A stretch of DNA of 64,000 nt from Mariprofundaceae bacterium (GCA_021772895.1 JAJFLC010000015.1:124001-188000); one strand, 5' to 3'. Counted from the stretch's first letter, positions 37,097 through 46,526 are shown. The notes: generated by a model from the sequence alone, not told the origin. Translations and numbers: made by a program.

Positions 37097-38908
37097 TCAA
37101 TAAACTCGCTTCTTGGGTGGAAACGATTCGACACTCATCGGAATGGTTCTGACCGGCTTGTAATCCAACTCGACTTTGCCATCTTTAATACTTGCCAGGG
37201 TATGTTTCATCCATTGTTCATCATCACGTTCAGGATAATCATCACGGGCATGCGCACCCCGGGATTCACTGCGCGCAAGTGCGCCTGAAGCTGTTACACG
37301 AGCAAGAGCCATCAGGTTTTCAAGCTCCAGAGCCTCAACAAGCTCAGTGTTAAAAATTCGATTTTTATCTTCGATAGAACCGCTTGAAAGGCTTTCTAAA
37401 GTCTTTTCCAGAAGTACCACACCCTCTGCCATCACTTCTTCAGTTCTATAGACACTAAAATGATCCTGCATCACCTTCTGCATCTCATCGCGGATTTTGG
37501 ATATTCTGATACTTTCATTTGAATCATCAGACAACCAGCGTTCCACCCGCTCCACGCCATCTTTCCAGCAATCAGGGTCAAGTTTTGCATGATAATTTTT
37601 ATCTTCCAGATGTTTGATAACCTGATCACCACAGGCCCGGCCAAACACAATAATTTCCAGCAATGAGTTACCACCCAAACGATTTGCACCGTGCACCGAT
37701 GTACACGCAGCCTCACCAATCGCATAAAGGCTTGGCATGACTTTTTCTTTCTCACCAGCCATGCCCTTACCCTTCTCACCGGCATACACAACTTCTCCAA
37801 ATCGATTCGTTGGAACACCTCCCATTGTATAATGGGCTGTTGGCATCACAGGGATTGGCTCTTTGGTACAATCCACATCTGCAAAACGAAGAGCCAGTTC
37901 ATGGATATTAGGCAAACGTTCCATGATCACATCTTTACCGAGGTGATCCACTTTAAGCAGTGCATGATCCTTGTTTGGCCCACATCCACGCCCTGCTTTA
38001 ACCTCCAGCGCAATCGCACGGGAAACCACATCGCGGCTGGCAAGATCTTTGGCAGTGGGGGCATAACGTTCCATAAAACGCTCACCCTCAGCGTTCAGTA
38101 AATAACCACCCTCACCTCGAACAGCCTCTGAAATCAAAGGGCCCACATCAGCAATGCCAGTCGGATGAAATTGGAAAAACTCCATATCTTCAACTGGCAG
38201 TGATGCATCCAACACCAACGCACCACCATCGCCCGTACAGATATGCGCATTGGTCGTCATTTGAAAAACTCGACCAGCACCACCCGTTGCCAATATCACG
38301 GCTTTGGCTTGAAAAAGATGATATCGACCTTCAGCAATATCCCAGGCCATGACACCCTGACAACCATCTTTGTCCATAATCAGATCAAGCGCAAAAAACT
38401 CATCATAAAAATGTGTCCCCGTCCGAAGGTTTTGTTGATACATTGTATGCAAAATAGCGTGCCCTGTTCGATCTGCCGCAGCACAGGTACGCGAAGCTTG
38501 CCCACCCTCTCCAAACTCTCTGGATTGACCGCCAAACGGACGTTGATAAATCGTACCATCTTCCAGACGTGAAAAAGGGACACCCTGATGTTCAAGCTCA
38601 CGCACCAGACGAGGTGCCGCTCTGCACATATATTCAATGGCGTCCTGATCACCCAGATAATCCGAGCCTTTTACCGTATCATACATATGCCAGTGCCAGT
38701 GATCAGAATTTACATTGCCAAGTGCCGCGTTCATACCCCCCTGAGCTGCAACTGTATGTGAACGCGTTGGTAAAACTTTACTGACCACTGCAACCCGATG
38801 ATTGGCGTCCGCAAGTTGCAGTGCACAACGCAGACCGCCTCCGCCTGCCCCGATAATCACAACATCATGAAAGTGATGTTCAATCTGATCGTTTGAAAGG
38901 TATGACAT
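37097..38908 (-). CDS. sdhA: Succinate dehydrogenase flavoprotein subunit
   Basis: Oxidises succinate to fumarate in the citric acid cycle. The 603-residue protein has the FAD loop [15 protein letters not shown] (about residues 16-30), the covalent-FAD histidine in [22 protein letters not shown], the catalytic Arg region near [10 protein letters not shown] and [18 protein letters not shown]. It follows sdhD by 3 bases and precedes sdhB. Confidence 0.98.
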   Translation of the reverse strand: MSYLSNDQIEHHFHDVVIIGAGGGGLRCALQLADANHRVAVVSKVLPTRSHTVAAQGGMNAALGNVNSDHWHWHMYDTVKGSDYLGDQDAIEYMCRAAPRLVRELEHQGVPFSRLEDGTIYQRPFGGQSREFGEGGQASRTCAAADRTGHAILHTMYQQNLRTGTHFYDEFFALDLIMDKDGCQGVMAWDIAEGRYHLFQAKAVILATGGAGRVFQMTTNAHICTGDGGALVLDASLPVEDMEFFQFHPTGIADVGPLISEAVRGEGGYLLNAEGERFMERYAPTAKDLASRDVVSRAIALEVKAGRGCGPNKDHALLKVDHLGKDVIMERLPNIHELALRFADVDCTKEPIPVMPTAHYTMGGVPTNRFGEVVYAGEKGKGMAGEKEKVMPSLYAIGEAACTSVHGANRLGGNSLLEIIVFGRACGDQVIKHLEDKNYHAKLDPDCWKDGVERVERWLSDDSNESIRISKIRDEMQKVMQDHFSVYRTEEVMAEGVVLLEKTLESLSSGSIEDKNRIFNTELVEALELENLMALARVTASGALARSESRGAHARDDYPERDDEQWMKHTLASIKDGKVELDYKPVRTIPMSVESFPPKKRVY

Positions 38909-38911
38909 AAA

Positions 38912-39268
38912 TTAACCGCCCCAAGCCCAGATAAGTGCCAGCCACCAAATACCGATGGTTCCCATGATCAAAAGTATCACCCCTGTCAAAGGAACACGCA
39001 TCAATGCCGCAGGCACATAATCTTCAATGATAAGTTTCAGACCAAAATATGCATGCACAATGATCGCAAAAACAAGTAATGTATGCAGTAGCAAAGGGAC
39101 AAAATGGCTGAAAATTTCAAGCAATTCAAATTGATCCAAAACGCCCATATAAACAGCACATAACAATGCAAATGGAAGAGGAATAAGCACAAGCAGCATC
39201 ACGGCAGAAAGGCGCTGCCAATACCAGTCAGTCAAACCATTATGAGCAGCACCCCTATCTTTATTCAT
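38912..39268 (-). CDS. sdhD: Succinate dehydrogenase membrane anchor subunit D
   Basis: A 118-residue membrane subunit with three helices. The family signature is HAYFGLKLIIEDYVP (about residues 69-83), containing the haem b ligand His and the conserved DY pair. The N-terminal TDWYWQRLSAVML matches SdhD start regions. It lies between sdhC and sdhA, as usual. Confidence 0.93.
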   Translation of the reverse strand: MNKDRGAAHNGLTDWYWQRLSAVMLLVLIPLPFALLCAVYMGVLDQFELLEIFSHFVPLLLHTLLVFAIIVHAYFGLKLIIEDYVPAALMRVPLTGVILLIMGTIGIWWLALIWAWGG

Positions 39269-39295
39269 TATAATTAATTACCATTTTTTCCATCA

Positions 39296-39688
39296 TCATA
39301 AAAGCCAACCCAAAAGAAGTGCAGAAGCGACTGCAATGCTAAGAACAATGCGTGCACTCAGGCGCATCATCCGTTGAGATTCACACCAGCCTGCATCCAG
39401 CATAAGAAAACGAATGCCATTACAAAAGTGAAAAGTGATTGCCACACCCACGCCCCATAATATCAAACGACCCATGCCTGAATGCAGCAATGCAAGCGCT
39501 TGGTCAAAGTCCTGTGGTGTGCCTAACATGCCATGCAATACCCAAAGATAAAAAGGTAAAAACAATACCAACAGCACCCCACTTCCCCGATGCGCAATAC
39601 TGGCCAACATGGGTGCACGCCACCTATAGATACTAAGCCTCGGTGATAAAGGCATGGGTTTTCTTTTTCCACTCACTTTCTGATGCAT
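39296..39688 (-). CDS. sdhC: Succinate dehydrogenase cytochrome b556 subunit
   Basis: A 130-residue membrane subunit that binds haem b and the quinone. It has the family stretch RAPMLASIAHRGSGVLLVL (about residues 25-43) and HFCNGIRFLMLDAG with the haem histidine. Three hydrophobic segments are visible. It is the first gene of the sdhCDAB operon; the promoter should lie in 39689-39811. Confidence 0.94.
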   Translation of the reverse strand: MHQKVSGKRKPMPLSPRLSIYRWRAPMLASIAHRGSGVLLVLFLPFYLWVLHGMLGTPQDFDQALALLHSGMGRLILWGVGVAITFHFCNGIRFLMLDAGWCESQRMMRLSARIVLSIAVASALLLGWLL

Positions 39689-39811
39689 ATATTTATATGT
39701 TAAACCCTTCTTCCTGTCATGTTTTCAAATCTTTTTTAATCATAGCACAAAATATGCCACACATTTGATTTCGCCACCCCAAACAGGAAAACATCCAAAA
39801 ATCACAATCAG

Positions 39812-41398
39812 TCACCCTCGAAATTTCTGAACAAGACTTGCCACAATTTCTTCCAACTGCCCGGCACGATGCCATCCCGATTGCTCACCTGCAACCGCAT
39901 GCAAACCAACAGCTGCAGGTATCGCAACATCAGGAGAAACACCTGCAGCCAGCAAACCGCCAATCATGCCTGCCAGCACATCTCCTGTTCCAGCAACAGC
40001 CAGATTCGCTGAGCCAAACGGACATAACCAGACATGGTGATTTGGGGACACCACCAACGTTTGTGCACCTTTCAAGACTACCCAACCCTGATATTTATCC
40101 ACCAATGCCAAAGCAGTCGCCAAACGGTCCTTTTGAACCTCTGCTGCTGACACACCCAGCAAACGCCCCGCTTCACCGGGATGTGGTGTCATCACAATCA
40201 ATGCATCCCTTCGTTTCAATAGCCCTGTAAGTTTTGAGTCTTCTGACACCATATTCAATGCATCAGCATCCAACACCATAGCAAGGCCGGAATGCAACAG
40301 GTCTGCCAACATCCCTGCATATTCCCTTCCCCAGCCCGGACCTGCAACCACTGCATTGGCATCATGCCAGATAGTTGTCTCTTCCTGAGCATGAACCATG
40401 ACCTCAAGCGCAGACCCAGCGATGATCGGATAGACATCACGTGGACAAGCAATGCTAACCAGGCCCACCCCCACCGCCTGAGCGCCCTCAGCAGTCAATC
40501 TCGGAGCACCTGTATAACCTTGAGAACCACCAAACACCCAAAGATGCCCAAGCGCTTTTTTATGTATGTCTTCTCCACGCGCAGGAAAGGCACGTCCTAA
40601 CATGTTTTTATTGATGATATAACTACGCACAGCAGAAAATGGATGTTTATCCATCATCACATCCAGCGTGCCATCCATAATTCCAATTGCAGCAGGTGAG
40701 AGCAGCTCTCCGCGATAAGTTCTACCCTCATTAAGCCAATGCCCCCATTTATAGGCAGCAATAGGCAATGTGAAATCAGCCTTGATCGCCGTCCCGAGCA
40801 CCTTGCCACTATCCGCATCAATACCACTGGCGATATCAACAGCCAAAACACAGCGATCACTGCGGTTAATGCATGCTACCGCCTCACCGATCCATCCCTC
40901 CAAGGGTTTGTTTAAGCCCGTTCCAAAAATAGCATCAACAACCACAGCCGCTCGCCTAAGCCACTCATCTAGGGCAGCCAAATCATCGCGACTTATGACC
41001 GAACGCACCTTAACCCCAACCTCTTCCGCAAATTCCAATTCTTTGAGCAACTCATCACTCAAGCTCTCAAGCGGCACGAGCGGAATCACCGTCACCGGAA
41101 TCCGTTTCTTTCTGAGTAAACGTGCAGCAATAAAACCATCGCCAGCATTATTGCCAAAACCCGTAACAACAACGATCCGGCCACCATCTTCTGCATATCT
41201 AATGACCGCATCAGCAACGACTTGACCTGCATGCAGCATCAATTCAGAAGCAGAGATATGACCCGCATCCACGCTGTATTGATCTGCCATTCGCATCTGA
41301 TTTGCAGTCAATACAGGGCAATCATTATCGCGTAATCTGTTTTTTGATTTATCTTTCAAATGCCCTCCCACCCAAGCTCTTTTTTGTTTCCTGCTCAA
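39812..41398 (-). CDS. nnrD: Bifunctional NAD(P)HX epimerase/dehydratase
   Basis: Repairs hydrated NAD(P)H. The N-terminal YjeF epimerase domain has VVVTGFGNNAGDGFIAARLL (about residues 74-93) and the FGTGLNKPLEG segment; the C-terminal ribokinase-like domain has VVAGPGWGRE, VLDADALNM, TPHPGEAGRLLG and GTGDVLAGMIGGLLAAGV for ADP-dependent dehydration. Length 528 residues is typical of the fused enzyme. It is divergent from the [2Fe-2S] protein gene, with only 20 bases between the starts, so both promoters lie inside or overlap. Confidence 0.95.
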   Translation of the reverse strand: MSRKQKRAWVGGHLKDKSKNRLRDNDCPVLTANQMRMADQYSVDAGHISASELMLHAGQVVADAVIRYAEDGGRIVVVTGFGNNAGDGFIAARLLRKKRIPVTVIPLVPLESLSDELLKELEFAEEVGVKVRSVISRDDLAALDEWLRRAAVVVDAIFGTGLNKPLEGWIGEAVACINRSDRCVLAVDIASGIDADSGKVLGTAIKADFTLPIAAYKWGHWLNEGRTYRGELLSPAAIGIMDGTLDVMMDKHPFSAVRSYIINKNMLGRAFPARGEDIHKKALGHLWVFGGSQGYTGAPRLTAEGAQAVGVGLVSIACPRDVYPIIAGSALEVMVHAQEETTIWHDANAVVAGPGWGREYAGMLADLLHSGLAMVLDADALNMVSEDSKLTGLLKRRDALIVMTPHPGEAGRLLGVSAAEVQKDRLATALALVDKYQGWVVLKGAQTLVVSPNHHVWLCPFGSANLAVAGTGDVLAGMIGGLLAAGVSPDVAIPAAVGLHAVAGEQSGWHRAGQLEEIVASLVQKFRG

Positions 41399-41418
41399 AA
41401 CGAGTCTAGCATACCACC

Positions 41419-41895
41419 ATGCATACTGGTGAAACTATTTCCACAAGCGAACGTGTTTTAACTGAAAACATTCTTGCGCTGCGAAAGTATCCACGCATAG
41501 CATCATACGCACTTGCGGGTTTAGAAGATGTTTATGCGCAGCTTGGTTGTATTCCCGAAATATCCAAAGCTGTCATCCGGGAATATTTTAATGTGGCGTC
41601 TTTTCCTGATGACATATCAGAATCACTGTTTCATGCTACACCCACAAACACTCAAATAGTGAGAATATGCGCTGGCCCACTCTGTATTCAGGCAGACAGT
41701 GATAAATTGGCGACTAAACTCATTGATACATACACCACGTTTCCCGGCATTGCTATTGAACGTCAACACTGCATGGGAGCCTGTCATTCGGCACCTGTTG
41801 CAAAGATGAATGGCACACTGCTTTTAAAGGCTTCATTTGAAAAAATTCAGCAGCAAACTTGCCAAACAGGTGATAAAAGCACCTCCAAAAGTTAG
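41419..41895 (+). CDS. NuoE-like [2Fe-2S] protein
   Basis: A 158-residue protein of the thioredoxin-like ferredoxin family. The four iron-sulfur cysteines are in CAGPLC (about residues 94-99) and CMGAC (about residues 119-123), with the N-terminal four-helix part (YALAGLEDVYAQLG) of NuoE. Unlike NuoE in complex I, it lies alone, not beside nuoF, so it is likely an accessory electron carrier rather than the canonical subunit. Full nuo operon location is not visible. Confidence 0.85.
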   Translation: MHTGETISTSERVLTENILALRKYPRIASYALAGLEDVYAQLGCIPEISKAVIREYFNVASFPDDISESLFHATPTNTQIVRICAGPLCIQADSDKLATKLIDTYTTFPGIAIERQHCMGACHSAPVAKMNGTLLLKASFEKIQQQTCQTGDKSTSKS

Positions 41896-42052
41896 GGATA
41901 CTCTGAAAAAGCCAGCGTATCCGTGCAGGCCATGGATGGTCTGCCAAAATCATACACGCGAAGTGTTTGATTTTGTGAGCAAAGGTAAAACCGCGCTTTT
42001 GCCTTTGCGTGCTGAAAAACGATATGGACGTAATTTTTCAAAATATTCTTAG
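41837..42052 (+). CDS. Possible small basic protein overlapping the [2Fe-2S] gene
   Basis: An open frame of 71 codons from a TTG at 41837, overlapping the previous gene by 59 bases and ending before the YgjP-like gene. It is rich in Lys and Arg (TLKKPAYPCRPWMVCQNHTR, LPLRAEKRYGRNF) and its codons look natural after 41896. There is no convincing ribosome site, so it could also be a frame-shifted former extension of the upstream protein. Family not recognised. Confidence 0.35.
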   Translation: MKKFSSKLAKQVIKAPPKVRDTLKKPAYPCRPWMVCQNHTREVFDFVSKGKTALLPLRAEKRYGRNFSKYS

Positions 42053-42077
42053 CTGGACGCTCAAAACATCCTGAACC

Positions 42078-42791
42078 TTAACTTTCAGCCCAGCTTGGCA
42101 TCCAGAAAGAAGCCTTTCGCATCTCTTTACGGTGTAAAAGATAATCCGCATCACACTGCGCAACCACGGCCCAAAATGCTTTTGAATGATTCATATGTTT
42201 GAGATGTGAAAGCTCATGCAGCATCACATAGAACATCAACTCACGGGGCAAAAACAATAGCTTGGCATTCAGGCTGATGTTTCCATTTTTTGTGCAACTT
42301 CCCCAACGGCTTTTTTGCAAGCGTATGCTTATTTTTTGATAACTGAAACCATGCAGCTTGGCCAGTTCTTCTAAATTTTCCGGAAAACTTTTTTTTGCTT
42401 TGCGTTTCAGCCATCTCTGCAATCCGGCACGAACCATCTTCGCATCGTGCACATGACCACTGAGATATAAGCCGGAAGCTGTTTCGACAACCCGAATACT
42501 ATCCGAATCAGTTTGATGATAAAAAACCGGTAAGGTCAAACCCAACGCCTCCAACACAACCTGTTTCGGAAAATCAGAAAAGGCTTCAAGGTTTTCCGGC
42601 CGAATATTTTCTTTGAAGCGTTTAAGAGAGCGTTGTACCCAGCTTTTTTTCTCTTGCAGCAACGCTGCAGCACGCAGCTTGGGAACACCTGTAGGCAATA
42701 CAACTTCAACACTCATATTTGGACTCACAACAATGCGGGCATAACGTGCTCGATGAGAAATCCGCACAGTGTAGTCAATACCCTCTGTCAA
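42078..42791 (-). CDS. YgjP-like metallopeptidase
   Basis: A 237-residue protein of the YgjP/DUF45 family. The zinc motif is HELSHLKHMNHSKAFW (about residues 191-206), with the HExxH histidines and a later His, and the usual KSRWGSCTKNGNISLN segment upstream. Proteins of this family resemble SprT-type proteases and some are encoded beside restriction systems, but no such neighbour is seen. Substrate unknown. Confidence 0.92.
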   Translation of the reverse strand: MTEGIDYTVRISHRARYARIVVSPNMSVEVVLPTGVPKLRAAALLQEKKSWVQRSLKRFKENIRPENLEAFSDFPKQVVLEALGLTLPVFYHQTDSDSIRVVETASGLYLSGHVHDAKMVRAGLQRWLKRKAKKSFPENLEELAKLHGFSYQKISIRLQKSRWGSCTKNGNISLNAKLLFLPRELMFYVMLHELSHLKHMNHSKAFWAVVAQCDADYLLHRKEMRKASFWMPSWAES

Positions 42792-42834
42792 CCTTTTCGG
42801 CCCTTTGAATTCATTCAGATCAAAAAGCTTTCGA

Positions 42835-43599
42835 TCAGCGTTTTAAATAGCTGCGCATCAATGTCAAAGAAAGCTGGCGAGGCATGATCTTTTGTAACAT
42901 CCACAACATACGATGCCTGAATCCCGGCACGCAATAACCACCGCCTCGCTTCAATGTTTGCAGCGAGGCAGCAACAACCTCTTCAGCAGAAGTTCGAAAA
43001 AAGCTGCCCTTGCCTTTAGGTGCACCGGACACATCACGAAACCCGGTTGGTGAAGGCCCTGATGCAAGTGTCACAATGTTTAATTTTCCTTCCAGTTCAG
43101 CCCGCAATGCCTCACTCCAATAGGTGAGCCCTGCCTTGGCTGCTGCATATGTGCTCATATATGGCAATGGTGTTTCGCCCGCCAGTGAAGAAACATTGAT
43201 AATAAATCCATGATTTCGAATAAGGTTTGGAAGCAAGGCATGTGCAATCGCAACCGGGGCTACCAGATCCGTCCGCAAAACATCCAGCTGTGCCACGCTT
43301 TCGCAGCGTTCAAAGCTCCCCCAAACACCAAAACCTGCATTGTTCACAAGACCGAGAATCGACCCTTCTTCAGCCAACGCTTCGATAAAGCTCTCCACAC
43401 TTTTTCTTTGAGAGAGATCCGTAATAATACATGTATGGCGATCAGGATATTTCAATCCATCGAGTGTAAGTTGCAGACGTGCTTCATCTCTTGCATGCAA
43501 AATAAGTTCGACACCTGACTTTTCCAGTTGCTGTGCAAATTCATAACCAAATCCACCGGAAGCACCCGTAATCAGAATTTTTCCACCGCTCATCGTCAT
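42835..43599 (-). CDS. Short-chain dehydrogenase/reductase
   Basis: A 254-residue Rossmann oxidoreductase. The cofactor loop is TGASGGFGYEFA (about residues 12-23), NNAGFGVWG marks the second motif, and the catalytic Ser-Tyr-Lys set is in NVSSLAGET and YAAAKAGLTY. The substrate is unknown. The C-terminus has a helix that may touch the membrane (KIMPRQLSLTLM). It overlaps the PHP gene by four bases. Confidence 0.92.
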   Translation of the reverse strand: MTMSGGKILITGASGGFGYEFAQQLEKSGVELILHARDEARLQLTLDGLKYPDRHTCIITDLSQRKSVESFIEALAEEGSILGLVNNAGFGVWGSFERCESVAQLDVLRTDLVAPVAIAHALLPNLIRNHGFIINVSSLAGETPLPYMSTYAAAKAGLTYWSEALRAELEGKLNIVTLASGPSPTGFRDVSGAPKGKGSFFRTSAEEVVAASLQTLKRGGGYCVPGFRHRMLWMLQKIMPRQLSLTLMRSYLKR

Positions 43600-44456
43600 G
43601 TCCCGGCACTTACACTTTTCTGTGTTACAGAAGTCTTTCTTTTGATCGATTGCATACGTCTTTCCCGGCCTGAGAAGGCTGCCACTTCATGAATACCGCA
43701 CATTTCAAGCATTCCCAGACACACGTCCATGGCATGCCCAACTTCACCGGGCGCATGTGCATCCGAGCCGAAACTCACCGGTATCTCAAGCTCTGCGGCC
43801 CGCGCAATGATACGTGCATGCGGATACACCTCACACACTGGTTTGCGTAATCCGGCAGAGCTAACTTCCAAAGCCACATCGGCTTTTTTAACTGCAACAA
43901 GCATCCTCTCTTCTGCATCCAATACACGTTGGCTGTCCAGAGGTGGCCGATGCCCAAATTTTTTAATCAGATCCGGGTGCCCGATAATATCAAAGAGTCC
44001 TGATCCAGCAGATGCGGCAACCAATTCATAATAAGCACAATAGGCATCTTCAACGTCCCAGACTTCCCATTGTTTGACTTCATCAGGGTTATCAAACCCC
44101 CACGCATCAATATAATGCACCGAACCAATCACATAATCCCAATCATGAGCAGCGATCATCTCCTTTACATAACTTTCCGTGCCGGGATGAAAATCAGCCT
44201 CCAGACCCATTTTGATATCCAAACGACCGGCAAAAATATTTTGCGCCTCACTGACTTCGTTCAAATAAGCATCCAGCTCACTTCGATCCATACGCCAGGC
44301 CTTATCAAAACCTTCAGGCATCGGAGAATGGTCAGACATGCCAATCTCTTCAAGCCCGACCAACAGGGCCGCCTCGGCGTATTCAGTCACCGTTCCAATC
44401 GCATGATTGCAACGTGGCGTGTGCATATGATAGTCGGGTACAGCCTGAAATTTCAT
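43596..44456 (-). CDS. PHP-domain phosphatase, histidinol-phosphatase-like
   Basis: A 286-residue polymerase-and-histidinol-phosphatase (PHP) domain protein. Metal-binding motifs are DYHMHTPRCNH (residues 8-18), MSDHSP, a HPDLIKKFGHRP block and SFGSDAHAPGEVG near the C-terminus. It matches the HisK/HisJ-type histidinol phosphatases that dephosphorylate histidinol phosphate, though other PHP phosphoesterases share these motifs. It lies beside tRNA-Lys on the opposite strand. Confidence 0.88.
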   Translation of the reverse strand: MKFQAVPDYHMHTPRCNHAIGTVTEYAEAALLVGLEEIGMSDHSPMPEGFDKAWRMDRSELDAYLNEVSEAQNIFAGRLDIKMGLEADFHPGTESYVKEMIAAHDWDYVIGSVHYIDAWGFDNPDEVKQWEVWDVEDAYCAYYELVAASAGSGLFDIIGHPDLIKKFGHRPPLDSQRVLDAEERMLVAVKKADVALEVSSAGLRKPVCEVYPHARIIARAAELEIPVSFGSDAHAPGEVGHAMDVCLGMLEMCGIHEVAAFSGRERRMQSIKRKTSVTQKSVSAGT

Positions 44457-44573
44457 GTCACAATCCTAGCATTCTAAATAGTATGCTGTAAGTCGATTTT
44501 TAGTATTTTCATAAAACAGGAAAAAGATGTTTGACAGCGTGCGATAATTAAAGACACTTCGCCGCCGTTAAAC

Positions 44574-44649
44574 GCGCCTATAGCTCAGTTGGTAGAGTAG
44601 CGGACTTTTAATCCGTGGGCCCTTGGTTCGAGTCCAAGTGGGCGCACCA
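44574..44649 (+). tRNA. tRNA-Lys (UUU)
   Basis: A 76-base cloverleaf with encoded CCA. The acceptor stem GCGCCTA pairs with TGGGCGC, the anticodon arm GCGGA-CTTTTAA-TCCGT presents TTT (Lys), and the T arm is CTTGGTTCGAGTCCAAG. It lies next to the integrase gene, which makes its 3' part the likely attachment site of the prophage. The whole tRNA remains intact. Confidence 0.97.
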
Positions 44650-44656
44650 TATAAAC

Positions 44657-44692
44657 AAAGGGCTGGCGGATTATCGCTGGCCCTTTTGTTTT
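44657..44692 (+). terminator. Terminator after tRNA-Lys
   Basis: AAAGGGC pairs with GCCCTTT around an inner imperfect stem (TGGCG with CGCTG, including G-T pairs), followed by TTTTGTTTT. It is placed 7 bases after the tRNA CCA end and marks the end of the tRNA transcript. Confidence 0.8.
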
Positions 44693-44727
44693 CACCGCGT
44701 GACCATATCGTGACAAAAAAACCATCA

Positions 44728-45768
44728 TCATACCGCCCTTAATCGCTTCATTTCAGGCACAATTCGCTCGGCATCGAGTGCCATGTGTTCTGGTGCCATG
44801 TGTGCGTAAACCTGCACCATCGACGGTGTCTCCCAACCGCCAAGTTTCTGTAAAATGTGCAGTGGCGTTCCACTCTGCACATGCCAGCTTGCCCATGTAT
44901 GGCGAAGGTCGTGCCACCTGAAATCTGTGATACCGGCACGGCTCAGTGCCTTAGTCCATGAATGATTGTTGAATCGGCTTAGAGGTTTGCCTTTAAACTC
45001 AAATACGCAAACACTCTGGATATTGTCGCGCTTTCTACGAAAAAGCAAATTCATAGCCATGCTGTTCAACGGAACTCCAATCGATTTTTTTCCTTTCGCC
45101 TGGTCGCCATAAACCCACATGACAGACCTTTTTAAATCGACCTGATCCCATTGTAAATCTGCGCAGTTCGACTGGCGCAATCCGGTTTGCAATGTAAATA
45201 ATGCAGCATCGGCAAGATGTAACGGCAATTCTCTGATCAAGCTGTCGGACTTCTCTCTCTCTAACCATCTGATGCGATGTTTTGGCTCCGGGCGCATCCG
45301 AATTGCGGGCGCGTGTTCCAGCCATGAAAAACGCCCATCTGTCCACTCTCGTTCTGCCTTGCGCAGTACAGAACGAATCAATGCCGCATAGCGGTTTGCG
45401 CGGGAAGCCGATGATTCCTTCTCTTTGATATCAAGAGTACGATCTACCAGGTCACGTGTAATATCTTCTAACGGTTTATTCCACAGATGCGAATCCAACC
45501 ACTTAAACATAGCAATATCATCCTGCAAAGACTTTTTATGTCCTTGCTTCTCTTTACACCACTGTAATACTGCCTGTTGCCATAATTTTCTTGGCCTCTC
45601 CCCGAGTCTTACACGACGCCACAAGTCACGCTTGAGATTATCATGCCACTCCTGTGCTGCTTGTTTATTGACTTGTGTTGAGACAAGCCCAGTAGATCGG
45701 CGTATGCGTCCGATTCCTTTAATGGAGAAATCAACGTGCCAGCATCCATCCCGTTTCCTGATTGCCAT
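44728..45768 (-). CDS. Tyrosine recombinase (phage integrase)
   Basis: A 346-residue site-specific recombinase. Catalytic residues are in TGLRQSNCADL (Arg I), HDLRHTWASW (His-x-x-Arg) and VYAHMAPEH with the nucleophile Tyr; the usual LGH motif reads LGGW. GGAGGTGA stands before the ATG. It lies beside tRNA-Lys, the likely attB. Its first 160 bases overlap the end of the excisionase-like gene in another frame. Confidence 0.95.
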   Translation of the reverse strand: MAIRKRDGCWHVDFSIKGIGRIRRSTGLVSTQVNKQAAQEWHDNLKRDLWRRVRLGERPRKLWQQAVLQWCKEKQGHKKSLQDDIAMFKWLDSHLWNKPLEDITRDLVDRTLDIKEKESSASRANRYAALIRSVLRKAEREWTDGRFSWLEHAPAIRMRPEPKHRIRWLEREKSDSLIRELPLHLADAALFTLQTGLRQSNCADLQWDQVDLKRSVMWVYGDQAKGKKSIGVPLNSMAMNLLFRRKRDNIQSVCVFEFKGKPLSRFNNHSWTKALSRAGITDFRWHDLRHTWASWHVQSGTPLHILQKLGGWETPSMVQVYAHMAPEHMALDAERIVPEMKRLRAV

Positions 45769-46013
45769 AGTTCACCTCCTATAGCATTTCTTTTACATGG
45801 AGACCCATTACGAATCCATTTCATCAAATCTTCCTTAATAAACACCCACGATCGGCCACATTTTGATGCACCGGGGATATCACCGTTTTTAGCCATTTTT
45901 CGCAGCGCATCCATGCACATATATGCCACAGCGGAGGCAATCTGTAGATCAAGTGTTTCCATATTCACAGCCATCACTCGTAGCTGATCCTGTGTGAAGT
46001 TTTCCCGCATCAT
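45609..46013 (-). CDS. Excisionase-like DNA-binding protein
   Basis: A 134-residue protein with an N-terminal winged-helix domain of the excisionase/MerR type (YMCMDALRKMAKNGDIPGASKCGRSWVFIKEDLMKWI, shown here only as landmarks MCMDALRKMA and GRSWVFIKEDL). The C-terminal part includes SDAYADLLGL, a block I associate with this phage family. GAGGG precedes the ATG at 46013. It is upstream of the integrase and overlaps it by 160 bases; it probably controls direction of recombination. Confidence 0.75.
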   Translation of the reverse strand: MMRENFTQDQLRVMAVNMETLDLQIASAVAYMCMDALRKMAKNGDIPGASKCGRSWVFIKEDLMKWIRNGSPCKRNAIGGELWQSGNGMDAGTLISPLKESDAYADLLGLSQHKSINKQHRSGMIISSVTCGVV

Positions 46014-46201
46014 AATCCCTCATCCACTTTACATGGCTGTAATCGATAGTAGATATTTTTCACATCACTAACGTCCCTGCGAAAAAGTTCATTGCATTCA
46101 TTACAAACACGAATAGCCATGCGAGAATCAACATAAACTGGCCCTCTAATTTGTCCGTCCGGATCTACAATGACATGAGCATCAATCATATTTTCGCACA
46201 C
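46010..46201 (-). CDS. Small phage protein with a Cys pair
   Basis: A 63-residue soluble protein; the middle has VCNECNELFRRDV, a CxxC pair that may bind zinc, and an acidic end. Its stop overlaps the excisionase-like start (ATGA). The GTG at 46201 or ATG at 46189 may be the start; neither has a clear ribosome site. Function unknown. Confidence 0.6.
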   Translation of the reverse strand: MCENMIDAHVIVDPDGQIRGPVYVDSRMAIRVCNECNELFRRDVSDVKNIYYRLQPCKVDEGL

Positions 46202-46226
46202 ATAATTTTAGAGCCTGAATCCACCC

Positions 46227-46526
46227 TCATGAATGCATCTCAACATTTCCGTGATAACTCTCAATAGCTTTTTTTATGCGATTATTCACGAGGTTCATAC
46301 GATCACGAGCCAATCTAAAATGAGCGCCCAAATCTCCCGGTGAAAGAAGCATATCAGCTTCGAGATTTATCTCGATTTCAGCTTTTAATACGGATGTAAT
46401 CAACATCTCACGATTTAGCCGTGCCCGTTGCTCAATCCAAACATCCATTTCAAGATTAAATTCAATCAGTTGAATATCTATGCTTGACGGTTCCTGAACA
46501 CACACCTGCATCATTCGCATCTTCAT
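46227..46526 (-). CDS. Small helical phage protein
   Basis: A 99-residue protein starting at the ATG at 46526 that overlaps the stop of the small membrane gene (ATGA). It is mostly alpha-helical and charged (IEQRARLNREMLI, LARDRMNLVNNRIKKAIESY), suggesting a coiled-coil partner. A longer open frame to 46613 would add residues antisense to nothing but in conflict with the overlapping small gene. Function unknown. Confidence 0.6.
   Translation of the reverse strand: MKMRMMQVCVQEPSSIDIQLIEFNLEMDVWIEQRARLNREMLITSVLKAEIEINLEADMLLSPGDLGAHFRLARDRMNLVNNRIKKAIESYHGNVEMHS

Noticed and set aside
37031-37100. Upstream start of sdhB
   Set aside because: The leader has no match to SdhB and the GTG at 37031 follows GAGGAG.
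44531-44548. TTGACA and GATAAT before tRNA-Lys
   Set aside because: They are only about 6 bases apart, so they are not a -35/-10 pair.
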